From Brassica napus (lineage: Eukaryota > Streptophyta > Magnoliopsida > Brassicales > Brassicaceae), in assembly GCF_020379485.1 (NCBI RefSeq), contig NW_026015657.1:1-64000 (forward strand): a stretch of 64,000 bases of DNA, in the 5' to 3' direction. A model generated the notes under the pieces. It was not told the DNA's origin. It saw nothing but the letters and a program-made list of their open reading frames with translations, and did not search any database. Numbering within the stretch: position 1 is the first letter of the stretch; every line of letters begins with the position of its first letter. Below are positions 45,527-57,355 of this stretch, one piece after another. The translations under genes were made by a program, and so were the position numbers.

Positions 45527-46285
45527 ATGGTAAAGACAGCTCTAGGAGGGAGAGGCTTATGGAGCCATTGCCTCACGGATGCTCCAAAGCTCTCCAAGGC
45601 TGCCGGTTCAAATGAAAGCTCAGCAGATGTTGAATCCGGTTCCAAATCCGTATCTGAGGAGAAGTGGGAACAAGAAGACCTCAAGGTCTTATCCATTCTC
45701 CATAGCTCAATGTCTCCATCCATCCTTGAAGCATACTCATACTGTGAGAGTGCTAAAGACCTTTGGAGTACACTTAACAAGATATATGGGTACATCTCCA
45801 ACCTCTGTCGAGTATTTGAGATCAAGAAGTTCATCAACATCCTATCCCAAGAAGATGAGGAGTTCACTGTGCATCTAGGCAAATTCAGAGCCCTTTGGTC
45901 TGAGCTAGAGATGCTTAGACCCCAATCTGTTGATCCGGAGGTGTTGATTGAAAGAAGGGAGCAAGACAAGGTGTTTGGCCTATTACTCGCCCTTAGCCCT
46001 GCCTACAGCGCCTTGATTCAACATATCTTGAGGTCTGAGAAGCTCCCAACACTTGAAGAAGTGTGTTCCCACGTCCAAAAAGAGGAGGGATCAATCGGGT
46101 TGTTTGGAACAAAGGAAACACTCTCCTTTGCTTCTCAAGCTGAAAGAAGCTCTCAGCCCAACAAGGCGCCTTACAAGAAGGGGGATAGGAGAGGTCTGAA
46201 GTGTGAACATTGCAAGAGGGATGGGCACACCAAGGAGAGGTGTTGGATATTGAATCCAAGCCTCAAACCTGCCAAGTTCAAGTGA
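45527..46285 (+). CDS. Gag protein of element J (no pol follows)
   Basis: 252 codons starting MVKTALGGRGLW. They contain the copia gag helices (KDLWSTLNKIYG, FTVHLGKFRALWSELEMLRP) and a zinc knuckle CEHCKRDGHTKERCW near residue 230, and end ILNPSLKPAKFK-stop, just where pol-bearing relatives continue. The usual first residues (a MKVAV-like start) are missing; the frame is open a few codons upstream (TIWSR) and then meets a stop. The protein could package RNA in particles made with help from another element. An intron-like segment starts 45 bases after the stop. Confidence 0.82.
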   Translation: MVKTALGGRGLWSHCLTDAPKLSKAAGSNESSADVESGSKSVSEEKWEQEDLKVLSILHSSMSPSILEAYSYCESAKDLWSTLNKIYGYISNLCRVFEIKKFINILSQEDEEFTVHLGKFRALWSELEMLRPQSVDPEVLIERREQDKVFGLLLALSPAYSALIQHILRSEKLPTLEEVCSHVQKEEGSIGLFGTKETLSFASQAERSSQPNKAPYKKGDRRGLKCEHCKRDGHTKERCWILNPSLKPAKFK

Positions 46286-47891
46286 ACCGTGCCCATGGAG
46301 GTTCAAGAGATCAGCTCGGATCTCTTGTTTGTAAGCAAACCTCCTAACCCTTAGAAATTGTCTAAGTTGCTTGCCTCATTGGTCTTGATTAATATGTCTC
46401 ATGGATTGAACCTGTTGCATTCATATAGTTAATGCTTTAGGATTGTGCATTCATGTATTGATGCATTTAAAAATAAGCCTAAATTGTCAATGTATTGTTT
46501 AAATCTTGCATTGTCATTTTAGAGATTGAAACCTGCTTGTTCTGCCTTGATTGATTGGCTTGTTTCAAGGTTTATATTCTGCTGTGGCATTGGTGATCAA
46601 ACAGGATAAATTATCTTGGTTTGATCCCAATGGGATGATCTGATCTTGCATTGAGTTGTGGTGGTGTTAGGTACACAAGGAAAGTGATACATGTAACTCG
46701 CCAACAGCTAAGAATGTAGTGACAAAGGTCTTGTGCCATTGCATATCATCACTAGGACATGTTAGTCCATAATCTACAGGAAGTGTAGTGTGATTGATAA
46801 TGCATGAGAGATGGCCATTGCATAATACCATTGGACATATCCAGTCCAAAGACTACAGGAAGTGTAGCATGGGTCATTATGCAATGAGAAGTGTGTTTTG
46901 TGAGACTCTCTATGGTGATTCAAACACCCTAGTTCCTGGTTAAGGAAGAGAGTAAACTCACAAGAAGAAAGCTATCATGAAAGATGATAGTTATTAGACC
47001 ATGGAGATGCATAGGATCATCACAAGCTTAGCTCCTTCTAGTTTCGGTTCTAAGCTTGAGGGGGAGTCTTAATGCATATGATCCATGGTCAGTAACAAGT
47101 CTTTTGCAAAAGCTTCTACAAGGATCATCAACCGGACCAAGTCAGTGGCGTGTCTAGGCAAGAGGCTGTTCAGAGCAGCCTTGGCGAGTGAAGAGGAAGG
47201 CTCTCCATCAATGCGGCTTCAATGAGAGGTGATTGAGGAGAAGCTGATGAATCCATTCTGCCTTTCCAAGAAGTTGATGATGCCATGAAGATGGTGCATT
47301 GAGAGAGTTTGGAAACTCACAAAAACACAAGGGAAGTTCCCTTAGACTTTTAAAACTCTTTTCAATCTATTTCATTCATCTTATTCATTGCTTGTGCTTG
47401 AAAAGATACTTAAGATGATTATGATTGAATTGTGAGATTGTGTGCATCAAGTGTGATGCAGGATATTCATTTTCTTGTTTTTGATAGGTACTGATGCACC
47501 TTTGGGATAATGTATCAGGTACCATTGCTTGAGCCTCACTAAAGATGTTCCTGGTCAGTTCCTAGCTTCTCTAAGATGGCTGAGAAGTCTGTTGAGAGGG
47601 GGAGATCCAAACCAGTTCTATGAAGAGGTGAAGCTGAAGTGTGAAGTGTGCGCAAAGCTGTGAAGAGTTGCTGCACCTGTTAGGCCGTGATCCAGAGCTT
47701 CTTGTGTCCAACCACACTGGTTCTAAGGCACAAGAGTTCACTGGCCAATCCCTAGGCTTTGGAGAGCTCTACTCTTTTTCCCTTACAAGGTTTTGTCCCA
47801 ATGGGTTTTCCTTGTAAGGTTTTTAATGAGGGAGACTCTTCAGAGTTCCAAGCTTGGCTTAGGATCTCCTAAAGTCAAGCTTGAGGGGGAG
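46286..47891 (+). other. Post-gag region of J, non-coding, with second apparent intron
   Basis: An intron-like segment runs from gtaagc at 46331 to gttag ending at 46670 (340 bases; 947 in B). Near its 3' end it also has gatcaaac with ttgatcccaa. The rest to 47880 has no pol similarity. The region ends with the polypurine tract gagggggag at 47883-47891. Confidence 0.6.
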
Positions 47892-48762
47892 TGTTGAACT
47901 GAAGAGAAGATGGAGCTTGTACAATGATAGGGCAAGCTCTAGAAGATGTCCAGAAGAGTTCAATCAAGCTTCAGAAGTGTTCTGAAGTAGTTATCTTGTG
48001 AAGATAAGTCCAGGAGGGACTTAGACTGATCAGAAGAAGGAGGAAGAGTATTGGGCATAAATAGGGCGAGTGGTACGGACAGGAGATCCGTACCATCGAC
48101 CGTACGACCACACCTCTCGACCACACATCCGGGAAACTCACCAGAAGCTGTGCAAACTTAGGGCGTTGGTTTCCAAGAGCAATCAGACGACCTTATCTTC
48201 TTTGTGACTGTTGGAAAGCAAGGGAAAGGAGAGAGGGCGTGGTCCAAGGACAGCCTGTCATGAGATGTAAAGGGAAAGCAAGTTGGACCATGAATCTAGA
48301 CACATATGTGAGTAAAGGTTCATGGGAGCCTTAGCATAACCAATCAGGCAGCAGCTCCTCTCCACCAATCAGCTACCATCTCGTGCTCCCTTTGACCAGA
48401 AACAAGACTACATCCAAGCCATCCATTTCTCAAGTCATTTCTATCCATTAGATTAAGGGTTTATGATTGCAAAGTGTAAAAGCCTATATAAGGCATTGTT
48501 GTGAACGTTTTGTAACTCCTAAGGGAGTAAGGGGGATTTCCCCTCTCCACTTCATGAATGATAAACTTGTTCTTGAATCTCAAACCCTAATCTCTAATCT
48601 CTTATTCTCCTAATCTCTCAGTCTCTTAATCTTTGTTCCTAAGTCTCTTATTCTCTCATAAACACTCTCATCAATCTCTCTTCATAAATCACCTAGAACA
48701 AGCTCTCATCTTTCTCCATTGGAGTATTCACGCACACATACAACAAGAGAAGAGAACTCTAC
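47892..48762 (+). repeat. 3' LTR of element J, major part (last 10 bases at 55395-55404)
   Basis: Offset of exactly 10815 from the 5' LTR. Element F is inserted after tctac (48758-48762), which is repeated at 55390-55394. Confidence 0.95.
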
Positions 48763-49584
48763 TGATATGATCATGGACCGGCACAAGGATGGAGATAAAG
48801 AGTTCAAAGACCAATCAAGGGAAGAAGATGATGCCTTAGTCATTCCACCAGGTCCCATCACTCGCGCCAAAGCTAGAAGACTCAAAGAAGCTGTTGGAAG
48901 TCTACTTATGATCTCATGGAAGCAAGAAGACGGTCTTGATGGACGTTTGATCAATCAAGACACTCTTATCACCATTCAAGCAATGGTTTCAAACTGATCA
49001 TCATCTAAGCAAGTGCTTGTGTGTGCTCTTTTCCTAGCCTTTGGTTTTGTCCCATTGGGTTTTCCAAAGGAAGGTTTTTAATGAGGCCACAAGTTACTTA
49101 CATAAACCTTAGATGATGTATCACGGTTCCACCTTAGGTTATTTTTAAACTATGGTTTTTATTTCATGTTTTAAAAACTCTTTTCGAATTTGAATAAGTC
49201 TTTAGTCTTTGTTGTAGTTCCAAGGGAGCCTGTTCCCTTTAATGATCTCGAGAATATGGAGCCTGTTCCATACTTCTCTATATAAGTTGTTTGCGTTCTC
49301 TCTTTTAATCACAATCCTTTTTCTACAAATCTATCAGATTTCTTTGTTCTCTCTTTACTTCTCATCAAGTCTTGAGTGAATCTCGTTGGTGTGTCATATC
49401 CAACAACTAAGGGTGTCTATTTTGGTGTGTAATATCCAAGCTAGTCATCTAGGAGTATCAAGGAGCCATTCCGCAACTCTTTGTGTCACCAAACGATCCA
49501 TCACCTTGATAAACTTGAGTCTCTGATTCGTTTATACAAGGATCTATCCAATTCAATCCAAAGAAGCATCCTAGGAGTTCATTA
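48763..49584 (+). repeat. 5' LTR of element F
   Basis: Starts tgatatgatc and ends gttcatta. The open frame at 48763-48996 is the duplicated coding tail, not a separate gene. The only difference from the 3' LTR seen is one T in the run near 49286. Confidence 0.95.
49279..49286 (+). promoter_or_regulatory. TATA box in F 5' LTR
   Basis: tatataag about 300 bases before the LTR end; a plausible promoter for F. Confidence 0.55.
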
Positions 49585-50085
49585 AGTGGTATCAGAGCTG
49601 CTTTGGATTGGGAAGTTTTCGATTTCTCTTCTGTTTCAAATAAACTTTTCAACTTCTTTGATTACCATTGATAGATCTGCGATCTGTTGTTGTTTCTCGT
49701 ATCATCTGAGTAGCATATCACCTGATTGCTAATCGTCTGTGTTGAATCCTATTAGATCTAAGTGTTCTTATCATATTTTGAATCAAACTCATCCGATCCG
49801 TGTGAAGGAAGTAATCGAATCGCTTGATCTGTCGAATCACTTGCTGAATAACTTGATTTGTGTTGTTTCTGTGATAGATCTGTTCTTATTTGTCTTGAAT
49901 CTGATCTGCATAAATCCAAAATTGATAGATCTAATCTTAGTCTTGTCGATTTGAATTCTCTAATCCGTGATCTGCAAGTTTTCTATCTTTTGAATCTTTT
50001 GAAAGTTGTTTCCGCGTCGACTAATTGTTCTGATTTGATTCTTGTGAACATCTTACTTGTTTGAGTGTTTTCTGAATCAGGTACC
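49585..50085 (+). other. Primer-binding site and leader of F
   Basis: Spacer ag, then tggtatcagagc (49587-49598), then an AT-rich leader with many gatct repeats and no supported gene. Confidence 0.75.
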
Positions 50086-53000
50086 ATGGTGAGAGAGTCG
50101 GAAGATGAAGCAGAACTCGTGAGACAGAACAAGTTATTGAGAGATCAGATGACTGAGCAATTAAACCAAACGATGATCACTACCGTTGCTGATATGATCA
50201 AGAGCAGTATGAAGGAACTTCGCGATGAAATAAGGCAAGAGATAAGGCAAGCTACGGGCCAAGGTCATAGCAATGAGTCTAGACGAGAAAGACGTGATGA
50301 AACCCCGAGAGAGCATGCTGAATCACAAGAAACAGACCACTACTATGAGCGTAACCGAGCCACGCACAGCAGTTCCTCTTCTAGAGATAGTAGAAGGAGA
50401 CATAGAAGAGATCATGATGAAAGGAGAACTTACAGAGATGATCTTGCTGGTTTAAAGCTGAAGATACCTCCTTTCCATGGCAAAGTTGATCCGGATGCTT
50501 ACTTGGAATGGGAAAAGAAGATGGAGTTGGTGTTTAACTGTAAGCACTACACCAATGCCCAAAGGATTCAGATAGCAGCAACTGAGTTCCATGACTATGC
50601 GCTGAGTTGGTGGGACCAGCTTGTGACTACCAGGAGACTTAACCAAGAGTATCCCGTTGAAACATGGCACGAGATGAAGGCTCTCATGCGTAAAAGATTT
50701 GTGCCAAATCACTATCATCGCGACTTGCACCAGAAGTTAAGAAGACTCACCCAAGGATCTCGATCTGTTGAAGAATACTATCAAGACATGGAGCTGTTGA
50801 TGCTGAGAGCTCGTGTTTCTGAAGATAAAGAAGCTACTATGGCTAGGTTCTTAGGAGGTCTCAACCGAGAGATACAAGATAATGTTGAGATGCAGCACTA
50901 TGTGGAGATAGAAGAGATGCTTCACAAAGCTATACTAGTTGAGCAACAAGTTAAGAGGAAGGGCCATTCTCATTCTCGTTACAACACCAGACTTCAGGGA
51001 ACTAAAGAAGAAAAGTCTAGCTATCAAAAGGAAAGCAAACCGCAACTGAAAGAAGACTCAAAGCCAAATTCCTTTTACAGCAAGGATAAAGGAAAGGCCG
51101 AGGTTTCAAGTGCAAGAGCTAGAGATGTTAAGTGCTTTAAGTGTCAGGGTAGAGGCCATTATGCAAATGAGTGCACCAATAAAAGAATCATGATTCTTCT
51201 TGAGAATGGAGAGTATGAATCTGAGGATGAGCTTTCAGAGTCTGAGTGTAAGGCGCTTATTGAAGAAGAATATGAAGAAGAACCCGTGAAAGGAAGGTTA
51301 TTGGTGGCTAGAAGAACTTTGAGTTTGCAAAGTAAAGCTGAAGAGCAAGAACAGAGAGAGAATCTATTCTACACTCGGTGCCTTGTGCAAGGAAAGGTCT
51401 GTAGTCTTATCATTGATGGAGGAAGTTGTGTGAATGTAGCTAGTGAAACTATGGTAAAGAAGCTTGGCCTCCAAGTACAGAAACATCCAAAGCCCTACCG
51501 GCTTCAATGGTTGAATGAAGAAGGAGAAATGAGGGTTTCTAGTCAGGTTTCGGTTCCCATTGCAATTGGAAGGTATGAGGATGAGGTTCTCTGTGATGTA
51601 TTGCCTATGGAAGCTGGACATATCCTTCTTGGTCGGCCATGGCAATCAGATAGACGAGTGATACATGATGGCTACACCAACAAGCACACGTTTGAGTTCA
51701 AAGGAAAGAAGACTGTGCTGGTTCCTCTAACACCAAAGGAAGTTCATCAAGATCAACTGCAGCTACAAAAGAAGAAAGAAATAGACCTCAAACCTGAATC
51801 AAAGAAGCAGCATAGTCTCTATGCCAAATCGGGTGAAATCAAAAGAACTCTCAATGCTCATCAATCTATTCTTTTACTTATCTTTAAAGAGTCTCTTTTG
51901 AATGTTACTGACCCAACACCGGTATATCCGAGTGAAATTAAGTGTCTTTTACAGGAATTTGAAGATGTATTTCCTGAAGATAATCCAATTGGTCTTCCAC
52001 CTCTTAGAGGGATTGAGCATCAGATTGATTTTGTTCCTGGTTCTACACTTCCAAATAGGCCAGCTTATAGGACTAATCCCGTGGAGACTAAAGAACTGCA
52101 AAAACAAGTTGAGGAGTTGATGGCAAAGGGGCATATCCGTGAGAGCATGAGCCCATGTGCAGTACCAGTGCTTCTTGTGCCTAAGAAAGATGGAAGCTGG
52201 CGCATGTGTGTTGATTGTAGAGCCATCAACAACATCACTGTAAAGTATCGCCATCCTATTCCTAGATTAGATGATATGCTTGATGAATTGCATGGTTCCT
52301 GCATATTTTCTAAGATTGATTTGAAAAGTGGATACCATCAGATTAGGATGAAAGAAGGAGATGAATGGAAAACTGCATTCAAAACTAAACATGGTCTTTA
52401 TGAGTGGTTAGTCATGCCATTTGGATTAACCAATGCACCTAGTACATTCATGAGATTAATGAATCATGTTCTTAGATCATTCATTGGCATATTTGTTGTG
52501 GTATACTTTGATGACATCCTTGTATACAGTAAGAGCTTTAATGATCATATAGGACATCTTAGAGCTGTTCTTGATGTGCTTAGAAAGGAATCTCTTTTTG
52601 CTAACCTTAAGAAGTGTACTTTTGGAACGGATCACTTGGTTTTTCTAGGCTTTGTTGTGAGTGCAGATGGAGTAAAGGTAGATCAAGAGAAGGTGAAAGC
52701 AATACAAGAGTGGCCGATTCCTAAAACCATCAGTGAAGTGCGAAGCTTCCATGGATTAGCTGGCTTCTACCGACGGTTTGTAAAAGATTTTAGCACCATA
52801 GCCGCTCCATTGACTGAGGTGATCAAGAAAGAAGTTGGATTCAAATGGGGAGAAGCACAAGAACTTGCCTTTCAATGCCTAAAAGAGAAGCTTACTAATG
52901 CCCCTCTTCTTATACTTCCTGATTTCAATAAAACTTTTGAAATTGAATGTGATGCTTCAGGAATTGGAATTGGTGCTGTTCTTATGCAGGAGAAGAGACC

Positions 53001-54801
53001 CATAGCATATTTCAGTGAGAAACTAGGAGGAGCGACTCTCAACTATGCTACTTATGACAAGGAACTCTACGCTTTGGTGAGGGCTTTGCAGACATGGCAG
53101 CATTACCTATGGCCCAAGGAGTTTGTCATTCACACTGATCATGAGTCTCTCAAGTACCTTAAAAGCCAAAACAAACTCAGCAAGAGACACGCAAGGTGGG
53201 TTGAGTTCATTGAGACATTTCCTTATGTCATCAAGTATAAACAAGGTAAGGAAAACATAGTTGCTGATGCACTATCCAGAAGGTATGTTCTCTTGAACAC
53301 TCTTGATGTTAAGCTATTAGGATTTGAGCAGATTAAAGTAATGTATGAGAATGATCCTGAATTTAAAGATGCTTATAAGTCTTGTGAGAAATTTGCTGCT
53401 GGACATTACTTTAGGCAGGATGGATTTCTTTTCTATGATAATAGACTTTGTGTGCCTAATTGTTCTTTGAGAGATTTATTTGTTAGGGAATCTCATGGAG
53501 GAAGCCTCATGGGACATTTTGGTGTCGCAAAAACTCTCAAGACCTTGCAGGATCACTTCTACTGGCCGCGGATGAAAAGAGATGTGGAAAGACTCTGTGA
53601 AAGGTGTGCAACTTGTAAACAAGCTAAGTCCAAAGTCCAAAACCATGGTTTGTACACGCCTTTACCCATCCCTTATCATCCTTGGAATGATATCTCTATG
53701 GACTTCATTGTTGGATTGCCTAGAACTCGTACTGGTAAAGATTCAATCTTTGTGGTAGTTGATAGATTTTCTAAGATGGCACACTTCATTGCTTGTCATA
53801 AAACTGATGATGCATTGCATGTAGCTAACTTGTTCTTTAAGGAGATTGTGCGTTTACATGGCATGCCTAAGACTATTGTATCTGATAGAGATACTAAGTT
53901 CCTAAGCTACTTTTGGAAAACTCTCTGGTCTAAACTAGGCACTAAGCTATTATTTTCTACTACTTGTCACCCACAAACTGATGGTCAGACTGAAGTAGTT
54001 AATAGAACTCTTGGTACACTCTTGCGTGCAATTATAAAGAAGAACTTGAAATCATGGGAAGATTGTTTGCCTCATTGTGAATTTGCATATAATCATGCTG
54101 TGCATTCTGCTACTAAGTTTTCTCCATTTGAAATTGTTTATGGGTTCAATCCCATCTCTCCTTTGGATCTAATACCTTTACCTGAGTGTGAAAGAGTTAG
54201 TCTTGATGGCAAGAAGAAGGCAGAGAAGGTACAACAACTTCATGAACAAGCAAGGCGCAACATAGAAGAAAAGACTAAGCAATATGCCAAACAAGCAAAC
54301 AAGGGGAGGCGTGAAAGAGTCTTTGAAGTGGGTGATCAAGTCTGGATTCACCTAAGGAAAGAAAGATTTCCTAATGAGAGGAAATCCAAGCTCATGCCAA
54401 GGATTGATGGACCATTTGAGATCATAAAGAAAATCGGCAACAATGCTTACAAGCTGGATCTCCAAGGAAGGTATGATGTGAGCAATAGTTTTAATATCAC
54501 TGACTTGGTTCCTTATTTTGCAGATGAGCCAGATTTGAGGACAAATCCTTTTCAAGAGGGAGGGGATGATATGATCATGGACCGGCACAAGGATGGAGAT
54601 AAAGAGTTCAAAGACCAATCAAGGGAAGAAGATGATGCCTTAGTCATTCCACCAGGTCCCATCACTCGCGCCAAAGCTAGAAGACTCAAAGAAGCTGTTG
54701 GAAGTCTACTTATGATCTCATGGAAGCAAGAAGACGGTCTTGATGGACGTTTGATCAATCAAGACACTCTTATCACCATTCAAGCAATGGTTTCAAACTG
54801 A
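50086..54801 (+). CDS. Gag-pol polyprotein of gypsy element F
   Basis: 1571 codons from the ATG at 50086 ([10 protein letters not shown], in a ccatgg context); the frame is open seven codons upstream without an ATG. Gag core ([15 protein letters not shown]) lies from about residue 125, the CCHC knuckle [14 protein letters not shown] at 350, and protease DGGSC at about 443. RT has YFDD at 807, RNase H has ECDASG, and integrase has an HHCC finger and DDE core (SMDFIVG, SDRDTKF, TDGQTE and onward). The C-terminus has the [10 protein letters not shown] motif, and the last 78 codons lie inside the 3' LTR. No defect is visible. Together with the near-identical LTRs this suggests recent activity. 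Confidence 0.96.
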   Translation: MVRESEDEAELVRQNKLLRDQMTEQLNQTMITTVADMIKSSMKELRDEIRQEIRQATGQGHSNESRRERRDETPREHAESQETDHYYERNRATHSSSSSRDSRRRHRRDHDERRTYRDDLAGLKLKIPPFHGKVDPDAYLEWEKKMELVFNCKHYTNAQRIQIAATEFHDYALSWWDQLVTTRRLNQEYPVETWHEMKALMRKRFVPNHYHRDLHQKLRRLTQGSRSVEEYYQDMELLMLRARVSEDKEATMARFLGGLNREIQDNVEMQHYVEIEEMLHKAILVEQQVKRKGHSHSRYNTRLQGTKEEKSSYQKESKPQLKEDSKPNSFYSKDKGKAEVSSARARDVKCFKCQGRGHYANECTNKRIMILLENGEYESEDELSESECKALIEEEYEEEPVKGRLLVARRTLSLQSKAEEQEQRENLFYTRCLVQGKVCSLIIDGGSCVNVASETMVKKLGLQVQKHPKPYRLQWLNEEGEMRVSSQVSVPIAIGRYEDEVLCDVLPMEAGHILLGRPWQSDRRVIHDGYTNKHTFEFKGKKTVLVPLTPKEVHQDQLQLQKKKEIDLKPESKKQHSLYAKSGEIKRTLNAHQSILLLIFKESLLNVTDPTPVYPSEIKCLLQEFEDVFPEDNPIGLPPLRGIEHQIDFVPGSTLPNRPAYRTNPVETKELQKQVEELMAKGHIRESMSPCAVPVLLVPKKDGSWRMCVDCRAINNITVKYRHPIPRLDDMLDELHGSCIFSKIDLKSGYHQIRMKEGDEWKTAFKTKHGLYEWLVMPFGLTNAPSTFMRLMNHVLRSFIGIFVVVYFDDILVYSKSFNDHIGHLRAVLDVLRKESLFANLKKCTFGTDHLVFLGFVVSADGVKVDQEKVKAIQEWPIPKTISEVRSFHGLAGFYRRFVKDFSTIAAPLTEVIKKEVGFKWGEAQELAFQCLKEKLTNAPLLILPDFNKTFEIECDASGIGIGAVLMQEKRPIAYFSEKLGGATLNYATYDKELYALVRALQTWQHYLWPKEFVIHTDHESLKYLKSQNKLSKRHARWVEFIETFPYVIKYKQGKENIVADALSRRYVLLNTLDVKLLGFEQIKVMYENDPEFKDAYKSCEKFAAGHYFRQDGFLFYDNRLCVPNCSLRDLFVRESHGGSLMGHFGVAKTLKTLQDHFYWPRMKRDVERLCERCATCKQAKSKVQNHGLYTPLPIPYHPWNDISMDFIVGLPRTRTGKDSIFVVVDRFSKMAHFIACHKTDDALHVANLFFKEIVRLHGMPKTIVSDRDTKFLSYFWKTLWSKLGTKLLFSTTCHPQTDGQTEVVNRTLGTLLRAIIKKNLKSWEDCLPHCEFAYNHAVHSATKFSPFEIVYGFNPISPLDLIPLPECERVSLDGKKKAEKVQQLHEQARRNIEEKTKQYAKQANKGRRERVFEVGDQVWIHLRKERFPNERKSKLMPRIDGPFEIIKKIGNNAYKLDLQGRYDVSNSFNITDLVPYFADEPDLRTNPFQEGGDDMIMDRHKDGDKEFKDQSREEDDALVIPPGPITRAKARRLKEAVGSLLMISWKQEDGLDGRLINQDTLITIQAMVSN

Positions 54802-55389
54802 TCATCATCTAAGCAAGTGCTTGTGTGTGCTCTTTTCCTAGCCTTTGGTTTTGTCCCATTGGGTTTTCCAAAGGAAGGTTTTTAATGAGGCCACAAGTTA
54901 CTTACATAAACCTTAGATGATGTATCACGGTTCCACCTTAGGTTATTTTTAAACTATGGTTTTTATTTCATGTTTTAAAAACTCTTTTCGAATTTGAATA
55001 AGTCTTTAGTCTTTGTTGTAGTTCCAAGGGAGCCTGTTCCCTTTAATGATCTCGAGAATATGGAGCCTGTTCCATACTTCTCTATATAAGTTTGTTTGCG
55101 TTCTCTCTTTTAATCACAATCCTTTTTCTACAAATCTATCAGATTTCTTTGTTCTCTCTTTACTTCTCATCAAGTCTTGAGTGAATCTCGTTGGTGTGTC
55201 ATATCCAACAACTAAGGGTGTCTATTTTGGTGTGTAATATCCAAGCTAGTCATCTAGGAGTATCAAGGAGCCATTCCGCAACTCTTTGTGTCACCAAACG
55301 ATCCATCACCTTGATAAACTTGAGTCTCTGATTCGTTTATACAAGGATCTATCCAATTCAATCCAAAGAAGCATCCTAGGAGTTCATTA
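54567..55389 (+). repeat. 3' LTR of element F
   Basis: Begins right after the polypurine tract aagagggagggga, inside the coding sequence, and ends catta before tctac. The first 235 bases are coding. Confidence 0.95.
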
Positions 55390-55404
55390 TCTACAAATCT
55401 CATA

Positions 55405-56589
55405 AGAAGACTACATAGAAACCTTTGCACCAGTAGCTAAACTCCACACAATCCGGATTGTACTGAGCTTAGCTGTGAATCTTGGATGGGGGTTATGGCA
55501 AATGGATGTGAAGAATGCGTTTCTACAAGGTGAACTTGAGGATGAAGTGTATATGCATCCACCTCCAGGCCTTGAACACTTAGTGAAGAGTGGAAATGTG
55601 TTGAGGCTGAAGAAAGCCATCTATGGGCTGAAGCAATCACCAAGAGCTTGGTACAACAAGTTGAGTACTACTCTGAATGGCCGAGGCTTCAAGAAGTCTG
55701 AACTAGATCACACCCTCTTCACACTCACGACTCCCTCAGGTATGATTGCACTTCTTGTGTATGTTGATGATATCATTATCACAGGGAGTGATAAGGAAGG
55801 TATCATAGCAACCAAGGAGTTTCTTAAATCCATGTTTGAGATTAAAGACTTGGGAGAAATGAAATACTTTCTTGGAATTGAGATATGTAGATCCAAGGAA
55901 GGTTTGTTCATGTCCCAAAGGAAGTATACACTTGATCTTTTGAAAGGTGCAGGTGCTTATGGAGGCAAGACAGCAAGGATGCCTATGGAGGATGGCTACA
56001 AAGTCCCACGAGAGGGGGAGATTGAAGACAGCAAACCTTATCAGGATCCTAAACTCTATAGAAAACTAGTTGGCAAATTGATTTATCTCACTATAACTAG
56101 ACCTGACATTTGTTTTGCTGTGAATCAGGTGAGTCAACACATGCAAGTACCTAAGGAACATCATTGGCGCATGGTGGAAAGGATCCTGATGTATCTCAAC
56201 GGCTCACCTGATCAAGGAGTATGGATGGGCTGCAATGGAAGCACTGAAGTGGTGGGATACTGTGATGCGGATTGGGCTGGTGATAGAGCAGACAGGAGAT
56301 CAACCACAGGCTATTGCACAGAAGGTGGTGTCTTGCTCAAGTGCAGAAGCTGAGTATAGAGCTATGCTGAAGCTCACCAACGAGTTAGTATGGATCAAAG
56401 GCATCTTGAAGCATTTGGAGATTGATCAAGCCACGCCAATGACCATGCATTGTGACAACCAAGCAGCTATCCACATAGCCTCCAACTCGGTGTTCCATGA
56501 GAGAACCAAGCACATTGAAGTTGATTGCCACAAGGTGAGGCAGATGATCATCTTAGGAGTCATCTTGCCATGCTACACAAGAAGTGAAG
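55405..56589 (+). pseudogene. Gag-pol of element L, part 2 (RT and RNase H)
   Basis: Continues L after J: after the agaag duplication it reads DYIETFAPVAKLHT, the RT. RT motifs NAFLQGELEDEVYM and YVDD (about 55760) follow. In RNase H (YCDADWAGD), 41 bases present in M (61499-61539) are missing between 56320 and 56321, with a 2-bp microhomology (ca), shifting the frame. The rest (SSAEAEYRAM, HCDNQAAIH) is open in the new frame up to the M insertion at 56590. Confidence 0.9.
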
Positions 56590-57140
56590 TGTTAAGATGA
56601 GTTCAGTATATGAGGAGAGATGACTTGAGGAGCTAAGGGAAATGGAGTTAGGAGAGGATTGGGCAAGGCCGTACAGAAGCCGTACTAGGCCGTACAGATT
56701 GGGCAAGGTAACTTGACCTCGGTGAACCAAAGTTACTTAGGTAACTTTGTGTGTTGAGAAGAAGCCTTGCTTAACCTTATCTGATCAGACTGTTGCAAAA
56801 GGAAGAAGGGAGCGCACATGACAGCCTGTCCGCGGTTGGCATAAAGCAAAAGGAACCTTATCCTTAAGGAGGAAGCTTATTGGATCATTTGAATTAAAGC
56901 AAAAGCTTATCCCTTGTAATAGTGTAGTTTCCTAAACCCTAGTCTCTAATGTCGCCTCTCTATATATTGTAAACTCATGTCATTAATCAAAGTAAGAAAG
57001 TTATGAGTCTCTCTTAGTCTCTTTGTCTCTCAATGGTTCTATACTAGACTCTTAATCTCATTTTATACTCAAATCTCTTCTAAATCACTTCTAGTCTTTC
57101 TTATTCACTCAGATTACTCTACTCAATCCTAAAAGTGATA
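56590..57140 (+). repeat. 5' LTR of element M
   Basis: Starts TGTTAAGATGAGTTC and ends AAAAGTGATA. Three GTAC cores lie at 56669-56697, then ggtaac and gttac motifs at 56705-56743. A TATA-like tatatatt is at 56961-56968. Confidence 0.94.
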
Positions 57141-57158
57141 TGGTATCAGAGCCAGGTT
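57141..57158 (+). other. Primer-binding site of M
   Basis: tggtatcagagccaggtt directly after the LTR, followed by a leader of about 200 bases with no other feature. Confidence 0.85.
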
Positions 57159-57355
57159 CCTAGAGAACTTGGTTTCGTTGGGTTCTTTGAAGATTCAAGG
57201 TTGAAACTTTGAAGAAACAGTTTGGTGTTCTTGTGTTCTTAAGCGGTTCTGGGTAGTCTTTCTGAGTTATATTGGTTGTTTGAAGCTGCTAGTGTTCGCT
57301 CAAGACAGTTACCTCAAGAGAAAGTTATTGAAGTCTAAAGGGTTCTACATTCAAC

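Larger units (their letters stand above)
48763..55389 (+). mobile_element. Element F: intact Ty3/gypsy, CRM-like retrotransposon
   Basis: LTRs of 822 and 823 bp, a primer site at 49587-49598, one gag-pol frame and a polypurine tract at 54554-54566 make a 6.63-kb element. The tctac target duplication fixes both ends. The 5' LTR begins with a copy of the end of the coding sequence because pol overlaps the LTR. It is a close relative of A. Confidence 0.96.
37077..55404 (+). mobile_element. Element J: gag-only (TR-GAG-like) LTR element, holding K and F
   Basis: 881-bp LTRs are at 37077-37957 and 47892-48762 plus 55395-55404. The target duplication agaag is at 37072-37076 and 55405-55409. Without K and F it is about 5.95 kb. 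It encodes a gag with zinc knuckle but no protease, integrase, RT or RNase H, so it would depend on a partner element. K is inserted in its leader region and F in the last bases of its 3' LTR. Confidence 0.93.

Noticed and set aside
48763..48996. Apparent gypsy tail gene upstream of F, suggesting a tandem F copy with a shared LTR
   Set aside because: The tctac duplication shows that F starts exactly at 48763. The tail is the coding part of the 5' LTR, copied from the 3' end at each replication.
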